From contig CALAWF010000061.1 in NCBI GenBank assembly GCA_937894665.1, positions 1 through 5,433 on the forward strand: 5,433 bases of DNA. The letters are read 5' to 3'. Positions 1-4,888 of this stretch are shown in pieces. Every line of letters starts with the position of its first letter. The stretch's first letter is position 1. The DNA comes from an uncultured bacterium. Its GTDB lineage: Bacteria; Cyanobacteriota; Vampirovibrionia; Gastranaerophilales; Gastranaerophilaceae. Position numbers and translations under genes: made by a program. The notes beneath the pieces were generated by a model. The model had not been told where the DNA came from and did not search any database. It was given only the letters and a program-made list of their open reading frames with translations.

Positions 1-11
1 TTTTCGGTTCT

Positions 12-48
12 ACTTTTTCTTTTTTCGTCGAAATAAAAAAGAAAAAGT
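12..48. repeat. Perfect AT-rich inverted repeat (14-bp arms)
   Basis: The arm ACTTTTTCTTTTTT (12-25) is exactly complementary to AAAAAAGAAAAAGT (35-48), with a 9-base loop, CGTCGAAAT. The transcript would form a 14-bp hairpin made almost only of A-U pairs. No T-run follows the right arm on the plus strand, nor the left arm on the minus strand, so it does not look like an ordinary intrinsic terminator. Together with the two hairpins that follow directly, it reads as part of an intergenic palindromic element. Whether the element is dispersed in the genome cannot be seen here. Confidence 0.7.
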
Positions 49-62
49 GAACATTGAAATCG

Positions 63-80
63 TCGGCTTAGTAAAGCCGA
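63..80. repeat. Short GC-richer hairpin
   Basis: TCGGCTT (63-69) pairs perfectly with AAGCCGA (74-80) across a 4-base loop, AGTA. Bases CG at 61-62 and CG at 85-86 could extend the pairing across an interior loop. It lies between the AT-rich palindrome and the hairpin at 113-132 and is locally GC-rich compared with the rest of the intergenic region, consistent with one composite repeat element. Confidence 0.6.
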
Positions 81-112
81 GCTACGTAATTATCCGAACG
101 CCTAAGCTAGAG

Positions 113-132
113 ATCCTAAACGAGTTTAGGAT
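113..132. repeat. Perfect 9-bp inverted repeat, REP-like palindrome
   Basis: ATCCTAAAC (113-121) and GTTTAGGAT (124-132) are perfect inverted arms 2 bases apart, so the folded form is an 8-bp stem closed by a CGAG tetraloop. The core with its flanks (GAGATCC...GGATGACA) resembles short REP/MITE-like palindromes scattered between genes in many bacteria. That resemblance is by eye and not a database match. It lies about 50 bases upstream of the promoter for the TPR gene. Confidence 0.55.
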
Positions 133-181
133 GACAAGTTTGTTCAGTGAAATGGATTTTTATTAAACTTTCTTTAACCAA

Positions 182-210
182 TTTACAAAAACTCCATTAT
201 GAGATAAAAT
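182..210 (+). promoter_or_regulatory. Promoter of the TPR gene, probably giving a leaderless mRNA
   Basis: A -35 box TTTACA (182-187) and a -10 box TAAAAT (205-210) are separated by exactly 17 bases; each matches the sigma-70 consensus at 5 of 6 positions. The usual start, about 7 bases beyond the -10 box, would be at or next to base 217, the A of the ATG of the TPR gene. The sequence between -10 and ATG (AAAGAC) has no room for a Shine-Dalgarno site. The predicted transcript therefore has essentially no 5' untranslated region. Confidence 0.65.
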
Positions 211-216
211 AAAGAC

Positions 217-1272
217 ATGGAAAATATAAGTTTAAATGAGAAGATTAACGAATTAGTCGTTAAAATGGCTAAAGAGCCTAAAAATGTTGAAAATTACCAT
301 GCTTTGTCTGAGCTTTATATGCAAGAACAAAATTATGACAAGGTTATGTCTGTCTTGGATAGTTTGCTTGCAATTAAGCCTGATGATGTTCAAGCACTTG
401 TTGGTATGGGGACAATGTGGTTTTATGAACGTGATTTTAGAAAATCATTGTCCTATTACAACCGTGCGTTAGACGTAAATCCTAAAAATTTCTTGATTTA
501 CTATAACATCGGTAATGTTTTTGCAGAATGGAAAAACTTCTCAAAGGCTTTATTTTATTATAATCGTGCAATTGATTTGAATTCCTCTAATCCTGAAATT
601 TATAACGCAATTGCTCTTTTGTACCAAGATATTGAAGATTATGTTGAAGCTAAGGCTTATTATGAAAAAGCTCTATCTTTAGACCCTGATAACGTTGGGG
701 CTATGATTGATATGGGAAATGTTTGTTTCAAATTGTATGATTATGAAACTGCATTAAAGTTATTCAAAAAAGTTTTTGTGCTTAACCCTGATAATGAGTT
801 GGTTGCTGTTTGTATTGCGAATGCTTTGACCTTAATGAAGGAAAAAGACGAGGCTTACAAATATTTTGAACAAGCTCTATCAATGACTGAAGATAAATAT
901 TCTATTTATATTTGTTATGCAATTTCAAAAACTGAATTTAAAGAGTTTGACAAAGCTGAAAAACTTTATCAAACAGCAATTGAATTTGACCCTAAAAAAT
1001 CAAACGCTTACCTTCTTTTAGCTAATTTGTATTCTAATCAAGGAAAACAAAAAGAGGCAATTGATTTTTATAGAAAAGCTCTCCATGTTGAGCCAAACAA
1101 TCCTGAAACATATATGTTGTTAGGGAATGCTCATTATCTTGATAATGACATGGAACAAGCTATTCAATCTTATAGAGCATCAATCGCTTTAGCTCCTGAA
1201 AACGATGAATATAGACTTATTTACAGCCAAGTTATGGATGATTATGTGAAGTCTGTGAGAGGGGAAGTTTAA
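217..1272 (+). CDS. Protein of nine tandem TPR repeats
   Basis: The 351-residue product is almost entirely tetratricopeptide repeats. Nine units of exactly 34 residues follow each other without insertions from residue 23 to 328, starting at residues 23, 57, 91, 125, 159, 193, 227, 261 and 295. Most units show the TPR pattern: a small residue at position 8, a Tyr or Phe near 11, Ala near 20 and Pro near 32 (for example NRALDVNPK and EKALSLDPD). A short N-terminal helix and a C-terminal capping helix flank them. No signal peptide or membrane segment is visible, so it is probably a cytoplasmic or membrane-associated scaffold that binds other proteins; the partner is unknown. The ATG at 217 has no Shine-Dalgarno site. 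Its stop is one base before the next ATG, so it is co-transcribed and likely translationally coupled with the Tic20-like gene. The TPR assignment is secure, the role is not. Confidence 0.93.
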   Translation: MENISLNEKINELVVKMAKEPKNVENYHALSELYMQEQNYDKVMSVLDSLLAIKPDDVQALVGMGTMWFYERDFRKSLSYYNRALDVNPKNFLIYYNIGNVFAEWKNFSKALFYYNRAIDLNSSNPEIYNAIALLYQDIEDYVEAKAYYEKALSLDPDNVGAMIDMGNVCFKLYDYETALKLFKKVFVLNPDNELVAVCIANALTLMKEKDEAYKYFEQALSMTEDKYSIYICYAISKTEFKEFDKAEKLYQTAIEFDPKKSNAYLLLANLYSNQGKQKEAIDFYRKALHVEPNNPETYMLLGNAHYLDNDMEQAIQSYRASIALAPENDEYRLIYSQVMDDYVKSVRGEV

Positions 1273-1273
1273 G

Positions 1274-1684
1274 ATGTATAAATCAAAAAATCCAGCTAGT
1301 ATCGGGGACAGAATTCTTTCGGTTGCCTCTTATGTTACTGCCGGATGGGTAGGATTAATTTATATGGTGATTTTGTATTTTATGAAAAAGCCGGCTTCTT
1401 TATTCCTTAGATTTAATATTTTTCAATCAATTTTTATATCATTCTTTTACTTTTTGTTGTGCATGATATTTGGCTTTATTTCAAACATCTTGTTGCAAAT
1501 CCCGTTTGTAAATGCGTTAGTTTCATGGTTTATCTTGTTGTTTAACAGACCATTAATTTTTGAATATTCCGCAATACAATCAATTGTTACTGGCTTATTT
1601 ATTTATATGTCAGTAATGGCATTGCTTGGTAAAATGCCAAGAGTGTATTGGGTTTCAAAGATTATTGATAAATCTGTTCGATAA
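1274..1684 (+). CDS. Tic20-like small integral membrane protein
   Basis: This 136-residue protein has about four hydrophobic helices (roughly residues 12-36, 46-71, 77-97 and 101-118). Two signatures recall Tic20 and its cyanobacterial homologues: RFNIFQSIFI at 46-55, matching the family's RFN-x-x-Q pattern at the start of the second helix, and a polar C-terminus after the last helix (PRVYWVSKIIDKSVR), comparable to the family's P-x-I-P-x-I-S...QV ending. Chloroplast Tic20 is part of the inner-envelope import channel; the job of bacterial homologues is not settled. The ATG follows the TPR stop by one base (TAAGATG), with a good ribosome site GAGGGGA (1259-1265) inside the end of the TPR gene. 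An inner-membrane complex with the TPR protein is an attractive inference. Alternatives are other four-helix families of unknown function. No terminator is evident downstream. Confidence 0.6.
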   Translation: MYKSKNPASIGDRILSVASYVTAGWVGLIYMVILYFMKKPASLFLRFNIFQSIFISFFYFLLCMIFGFISNILLQIPFVNALVSWFILLFNRPLIFEYSAIQSIVTGLFIYMSVMALLGKMPRVYWVSKIIDKSVR

Positions 1685-1842
1685 GATTGATTTTTTAGAT
1701 TGAAAAACTTTATTTCTCTTTAAGGACGAGGAAACTATTATTGTGTATTGAACCTATTCCCTTATTTCCATGTTCCTTTTTCCTTTGAATCTACGCATCG
1801 ACTTCAAATGTATTCTCTTTTCTTAACATCCTTAAAATTCAG
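1685..1842. other. Intergenic stretch with no recognised gene
   Basis: Between the Tic20-like gene and the rpsL promoter I find no credible gene, convincing hairpin terminator or RNA gene. The segment from about 1745 to 1840 is pyrimidine-rich on the plus strand. A purine-rich AAGGACGAGG (1721-1730) looks like a ribosome site but is followed only by very short frames, the longest plausible being a TTG-started 15-codon frame. Read-through from the upstream operon into rpsL-rpsG is possible because nothing here obviously stops transcription. Confidence 0.5.
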
Positions 1843-1871
1843 TTGACATTTGGGCTTGGTTGATGTTTGAT
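1843..1871 (+). promoter_or_regulatory. Promoter of the rpsL-rpsG operon
   Basis: A consensus -35 box TTGACA (1843-1848) is followed after 17 bases by TTTGAT (1866-1871), which matches the -10 consensus at 4 of 6 positions. Transcription would start near 1878, giving a leader of about 125 bases before the rpsL ATG. A long leader is common for ribosomal protein operons. A second TTGACG at 1905-1910 lacks a -10 box at a suitable distance. Confidence 0.6.
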
Positions 1872-1882
1872 AGTAGTGTATT

Positions 1883-1974
1883 AGCCGAAATTTTCGTGCT
1901 GGATTTGACGGTTAGTATCATTTGTATAAGCAGGGATGCGACGCCCAAGCACCCTAATCAGCTTAGAGTAGGGC
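1883..1974 (+). promoter_or_regulatory. Structured 5' leader of rpsL-rpsG, possible regulatory RNA
   Basis: The predicted leader can fold into several local structures. AGCCGA (1883-1888) pairs with TCG-T-GCT (1894-1900) across one bulged base. GGG (1933-1935) can pair with CCC (1944-1946). CCCTA (1952-1956) pairs with TAGGG (1969-1973), and this competes with CTAA (1954-1957) pairing with TTAG (1963-1966) and with TAAGC (1927-1931) pairing with GCTTA (1961-1965). The last structures end only about 20 bases before the rpsL ribosome site, a position suited to autoregulation by a ribosomal protein. The ligand is an inference and I do not recognise a known leader family. Confidence 0.35.
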
Positions 1975-2002
1975 AAATTTGGTAAAATTAAAAGGAGAAA
2001 TT

Positions 2003-2389
2003 ATGCCAACTATTAACCAGCTAGTACGTTCTGAACGTCAAAAGCTAAAATCAAAAACTAAATCTCCAGCTTTGATGAATTGTCCTCAAAGACGTGGAGT
2101 TTGTACAAGGGTTTATACTACTACCCCTAAAAAACCAAACTCAGCACTTAGAAAAGTTGCCAGAGTTAGATTAACTAACGGATTTGAAGTTACTTCATAT
2201 ATCCCAGGTATTGGTCATAACCTTCAAGAACACAGTGTTGTTCTTATCCGTGGCGGTCGTGTTAAAGATTTACCAGGGGTTCGTTATCACATCGTTCGTG
2301 GTACTTTAGATACTGCAGGTGTTGCTAACAGAGCTCAAAGCAGATCTAAATACGGTGCAAAAAGAGATAAAAAGGGAGGTAAGAAGTAA
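2003..2389 (+). CDS. rpsL: 30S ribosomal protein S12
   Basis: The 128-residue product is a clear S12, a decoding-centre protein of the small ribosomal subunit (the family is usually about 124 residues). It shows the invariant TTTPKKPNSALRK (39-51) and GGRVKDLPGVRYH (84-96) loops. Lysines 43 and 88, classic sites of streptomycin-resistance changes, are the ordinary sensitive-type residues. Asp89 sits in the context that RimO methylthiolates in some bacteria. The ATG at 2003 is chosen because AGGAG (1993-1997) lies 5 bases upstream and the protein then begins with the canonical MPTINQLVR; an in-frame TTG at 1979 would add eight residues unlike the family and would put the ribosome site inside the gene. 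The basic Lys/Gly-rich tail is normal. The stop overlaps the rpsG start by one base. Confidence 0.98.
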   Translation: MPTINQLVRSERQKLKSKTKSPALMNCPQRRGVCTRVYTTTPKKPNSALRKVARVRLTNGFEVTSYIPGIGHNLQEHSVVLIRGGRVKDLPGVRYHIVRGTLDTAGVANRAQSRSKYGAKRDKKGGKK

Positions 2390-2859
2390 TGTCAAGACGT
2401 TCTAAACCTGCAAAAAGAGTTCCATTAGCTGATCCAGTTTATAATAGTGTTGATATTTCTAAATTCATCAACAGAATTATGAGACGTGGTAAAAAATCTC
2501 TTGCTGAAAGAATTTTCTACGCTACAATGGAAAGAATTAAAGAAAGAACAAATGAAGATCCAATCGAAATCTTCCAAAAAGCTATGACTAACGCAACTCC
2601 TTTATTAGAAGTTAAAGCTCGTCGTATCGGTGGTTCTACTTACCAAGTACCTATCGAAGTTAAAGCTGATAGAGGTTTCGCACTTTCTTCTTCTTGGTTG
2701 ATTGAATCAGCTAAGAAAAGAGGCGGAAAATCATTTATTGATAAATTAACTAACGAATTAATCGACGCTTCAAACGGTCAAGGTTCTGCATGTAAAAAAC
2801 GTGAAGATACCCACAAAATGGCTGAAGCTAACAAAGCATTTGCTCACTACAGATACTAA
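2389..2859 (+). CDS. rpsG: 30S ribosomal protein S7
   Basis: At 156 residues the product has the normal length of S7, which nucleates assembly of the 30S head and contacts the 3' domain of 16S rRNA. Diagnostic stretches are MSRRSKPAKR at the start, MRRGKKSLAERI (31-42), LEVKARRIGGSTYQVP near residues 73-88, and the C-terminal KKREDTHKMAEANKAFAHYRY region. The start ATG overlaps the rpsL stop by one base (TAATG), and AGGGAGGT (2373-2380) inside rpsL supplies the ribosome site, so the two are translationally coupled. In most bacteria fusA and tuf follow in this operon; here a terminator and a convergent gene follow instead. Confidence 0.98.
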   Translation: MSRRSKPAKRVPLADPVYNSVDISKFINRIMRRGKKSLAERIFYATMERIKERTNEDPIEIFQKAMTNATPLLEVKARRIGGSTYQVPIEVKADRGFALSSSWLIESAKKRGGKSFIDKLTNELIDASNGQGSACKKREDTHKMAEANKAFAHYRY

Positions 2860-2879
2860 TTTGTTGGTTCAAATATTTA

Positions 2880-2920
2880 AAAGTAAATCCACCTTCCATT
2901 ATCGGGGGTGGATTTACTTT
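2880..2920. terminator. Bidirectional intrinsic terminator
   Basis: AAAGTAAATCCACC (2880-2893) pairs perfectly with GGTGGATTTACTTT (2907-2920), a 14-bp stem with a 13-base loop. T-rich sequence follows on both strands: TTATTAATTTCT past the right arm on the plus strand and TTAAATATTT past the other arm on the minus strand. It ends rpsL-rpsG, whose stop is about 20 bases upstream. It also begins one base after the stop of the convergent Hcp-like gene, so it probably serves both operons. Confidence 0.85.
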
Positions 2921-2921
2921 A

Positions 2922-4523
2922 TTAATTTCTAATTACCTGAATATCGTGTTCCGGTGTTGTCGTTGTTTTTATGTGGTATTCTTCTTTTAGTGTCGCAAAT
3001 ACTGATGGATTGATAAATGTTGGCGGACAGTCTGCCATATAGATATTTTTAGCGTGATGTTTTTTGAGGGTGATAATATTTGAAATCGTCATAACATCAC
3101 AATTAGTAAAAAATATATAAATATTTGGCAAATTTATTGGAATTTTTTCAAACAGCATATGTAAAACTTCTGCCGCAAACGGTAAAAAATTTCCCAGATT
3201 TATCGGCAAAATGTTCGGTCTTTCTTTTGTTTCCATAAAACTGATGCAAAATTCGTTTTCTTGAATTTTATTTAAAAAAGTTTTAAAGTATTCTTTTTGA
3301 AATTCCGAATATGTATTCATTCCGATTATGAATAATCGTTTTATTTTTCCTGTTTCCATCTTTGTTTTTATTGTTTCAAATTCTTCTATAATCGCATTAG
3401 GGCTATAACCCAATTCTACAGATGGTTTAATTTTTCCTGTTTTAAACCCTTTTGCTGAATTTGCGGATTTAATGAGTTCTGAAAAATCATTGTCTTCGAT
3501 TTTAATTATTCCTTTTGGAACGATATAATCACTTGAAAATAATCGTCCTCGGTACAAATATTCGCTATTTTTCTTTGAGTTTTTGGTTAAAAGTATTGCA
3601 CCGGGGAATGTTGCAAAATCGAGTATATTATTTTCTATTCTGTCCCCAAAATGTCCTTTAAGGTGAGGATATTTTTTGAACTTAGTAAGAGCATTTGCGA
3701 GTAACAACTCTGAATGCGTATAAACATCAAGATTTTGATTTTCTGTTTGTTTTAAAACTTCTTCAAGTTCCGAAAAATTACTTCCGGAAACGAGAATTGC
3801 TTTTCCTTTTTCTGTAGAATAAGATACTGTTGTTTTTTCTATATTTCCGAATTTATCCGTTAGTAATTTGCTGATTTTTAGAATCAATGCATTGTCTAAT
3901 TCTGCGAGTTTTGAAGTATATTCTTCCACAATTTTTGCCGTTATTTTGTTGTGGTTAAATTCATTCAATGCTTTGAGAATTATGTAGAAACTATAATCTT
4001 CAAAAACGCCCATGTCATTAAGTTTGGCAAGGTGTAAACTCGTACTTTTTATAACTATTTCTAAAATATCAATTAAATTTCTCTTTTCAGATTGAATGTT
4101 GTTATATTTCTGTAATAACAAATTTTCACCGTAAGAAATCGCTTTTGATAATGATGTTTTATTATTAAATTGGATTTTTTCTTTTAAGTCAAAACAATTT
4201 GTGTTTTTTGTTTCGCATCTTTTTTTATAAGTTTGCTGAGTGTTTTTTAGCAAGAAATAATCTTTCATTGCAATTGTAAATAGCTGTTCTTCGTTAAATT
4301 CATTCACTGAAATAAGAGCAGATAAGTCATTTAGAATTTCTGTTTTAATAGAAGGATTATTTGCTCCAAGTTTTTCCAGTTTTAGCATATAAAAAGCTGT
4401 TTGTTTTAGAAAATACATCACAATTTCTTGTAATGCTGCGATATTTGGAGCCATTGAACATGCCCCTCTTGAGGTACATTCATTCTTTTCTTCACTTAGT
4501 TTTTCAAATTCATTGTTACTCAT
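2922..4523 (-). CDS. Degenerate hybrid cluster protein (Hcp/prismane) homologue lacking most cluster ligands
   Basis: The 533-residue product is full length for Hcp (about 540-550) and aligns by eye throughout: GAC near 20-22 and AALQEIVMYFLKQ (29-41), LVSGSNFSELEEVLKQT (244-260), VYTHSELLLANAL (267-279), KKYPHLKGHFG (283-293), FPGAILLTKNS (306-316) and KNIYMADCPPTF (492-503). Hcp normally binds an N-terminal [4Fe-4S] cluster and a hybrid Fe-S-O cluster and acts in nitric oxide or hydroxylamine chemistry. Here only Cys16 and Cys22 of four N-terminal cysteines remain. Of seven hybrid-cluster ligands only Glu272 is kept; the last Glu appears as Asp476, while the His and four Cys positions read Ser248, Ser316, Asn403, Glu431 and Phe446. 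Standard Hcp catalysis is therefore unlikely. The frame is intact and sits 5 bases after the glutaredoxin-like gene, with AGGACT (4531-4536) as ribosome site. Family is secure; function is unknown. Confidence 0.88.
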   Translation of the reverse strand: MSNNEFEKLSEEKNECTSRGACSMAPNIAALQEIVMYFLKQTAFYMLKLEKLGANNPSIKTEILNDLSALISVNEFNEEQLFTIAMKDYFLLKNTQQTYKKRCETKNTNCFDLKEKIQFNNKTSLSKAISYGENLLLQKYNNIQSEKRNLIDILEIVIKSTSLHLAKLNDMGVFEDYSFYIILKALNEFNHNKITAKIVEEYTSKLAELDNALILKISKLLTDKFGNIEKTTVSYSTEKGKAILVSGSNFSELEEVLKQTENQNLDVYTHSELLLANALTKFKKYPHLKGHFGDRIENNILDFATFPGAILLTKNSKKNSEYLYRGRLFSSDYIVPKGIIKIEDNDFSELIKSANSAKGFKTGKIKPSVELGYSPNAIIEEFETIKTKMETGKIKRLFIIGMNTYSEFQKEYFKTFLNKIQENEFCISFMETKERPNILPINLGNFLPFAAEVLHMLFEKIPINLPNIYIFFTNCDVMTISNIITLKKHHAKNIYMADCPPTFINPSVFATLKEEYHIKTTTTPEHDIQVIRN

Positions 4524-4528
4524 ATTAT

Positions 4529-4765
4529 TTAGTCCTGTTTAATGTTTTTCAAATAATCAATTATTATATCGGATTCATATATTTTATCTCCGGTATCTTC
4601 GTTATAGAGGAAAGGTACTTGATCTTTTCCCCCTATTGATAACAATCTAAGTGCATTATCGTTATTAATTGTGTCAAATTTGTGAAATTTAATTTCGTTT
4701 TTGTTCATAAAATCCATTACTTTTTGGCAAAATGGACATGTTTCTAAAATATATAAATCAAGCAT
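4529..4765 (-). CDS. Glutaredoxin-like thiol-disulfide oxidoreductase
   Basis: The 78-residue product has the thioredoxin-fold layout of a short glutaredoxin or GST N-terminal domain. It starts with a beta strand (MLDLYIL), then the dithiol active site CPFC (residues 10-13), the Val50-Pro51 pair expected to be the cis-proline loop (DQVPFLYNEDTG), and YESDIIIDYL (63-72), which corresponds to the glutathione-binding and final-helix region. It should reduce disulfides or mixed disulfides in the cytoplasm; whether glutathione is the natural partner cannot be told. The ATG at 4765 has a strong ribosome site GGGAGGA (4772-4778), 6 bases away. It is the first gene of a minus-strand operon with the Hcp-like protein, five bases apart, suggesting a redox partnership. 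I see no convincing promoter upstream; the best -10 candidate, CATAAT on the minus strand (4798-4803), lacks a good -35 box. Confidence 0.88.
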   Translation of the reverse strand: MLDLYILETCPFCQKVMDFMNKNEIKFHKFDTINNDNALRLLSIGGKDQVPFLYNEDTGDKIYESDIIIDYLKNIKQD

Positions 4766-4798
4766 GTTTTTTCCTCCCGAATTAAGTTAAAAAGAATT

Positions 4799-4876
4799 AT
4801 GAATTTTTTAAATCCGCTGGTTGTGGAGTTTTTGATTATTGTTTTGCTAATTGCAAAATCTGGTTTTTTGTACTAA
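4799..4876 (+). CDS. Candidate 25-residue hydrophobic small protein
   Basis: An ATG at 4799 opens 25 codons ending in TAA at 4874-4876, 12 bases before the wecB ATG and in the same frame as wecB. The peptide begins MNFLNPLVVEFL, continues with a run of Ile, Leu and Val, and ends KSGFLY, so about residues 3-19 could be a single membrane helix. The ribosome site is weak (AAAAAG a few bases upstream). T-rich DNA easily codes for such residues by chance, so this could be an accident. If real it may be a membrane micro-protein or an upstream ORF coupled to wecB translation. I do not recognise it. Confidence 0.25.
   Translation: MNFLNPLVVEFLIIVLLIAKSGFLY
4842..4858. promoter_or_regulatory. Palindrome TTTTGC-N5-GCAAAA, possible operator
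   Basis: TTTTGC (4842-4847) and GCAAAA (4853-4858) are perfect inverted arms with a 5-base spacer, TAATT. The site lies in the divergent region between the glutaredoxin/Hcp-like operon and wecB and overlaps TTGCAA (4851-4856), the best -35 candidate for wecB. With spacing 17 the -10 would be TAATCT (4874-4879), which is weak. The odd-length spacer differs from the even spacers usual in CRP/FNR-type sites, so no regulator can be named. Confidence 0.25.
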
Positions 4877-4888
4877 TCTGTATTTATT

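Noticed and set aside
284..472. 62-codon plus-strand frame
   Set aside because: It lies wholly inside the TPR gene in another frame, and the TPR frame has clear repeat periodicity; it has no ribosome site or family resemblance.
1721..1788. Ribosome-site-like AAGGACGAGG followed by a short TTG-started frame
   Set aside because: Only about 15 codons, with a non-ATG start, cysteine/proline/phenylalanine-rich chance composition and poor spacing; it is not supportable as a leader peptide.
1905..1930. Second rpsL promoter from TTGACG and TATAAG
   Set aside because: The boxes are only 14 bases apart, too short for sigma-70; the TTGACA-N17-TTTGAT promoter upstream is better.
1979..2002. TTG start for rpsL adding eight residues
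   Set aside because: The added residues are unlike S12 and the start would swallow the ribosome site AGGAG; the ATG at 2003 gives the canonical MPTINQL beginning.
2922..4523. Carbon monoxide dehydrogenase instead of Hcp
   Set aside because: Both belong to the same superfamily, but the YTHSE, KKYPHLKGHFG and FPGAILLTKN stretches match Hcp specifically.
2922..4523. Pseudogene from recent decay
   Set aside because: No stop or frameshift over 533 codons, length normal, framework motifs retained; substitutions are concentrated at ligand positions.
4361..4639. 92-codon plus-strand frame
   Set aside because: It is antisense to the junction of the glutaredoxin-like and Hcp-like genes, which both show family motifs; the hydrophobic product is a by-product of AT-rich antisense reading.
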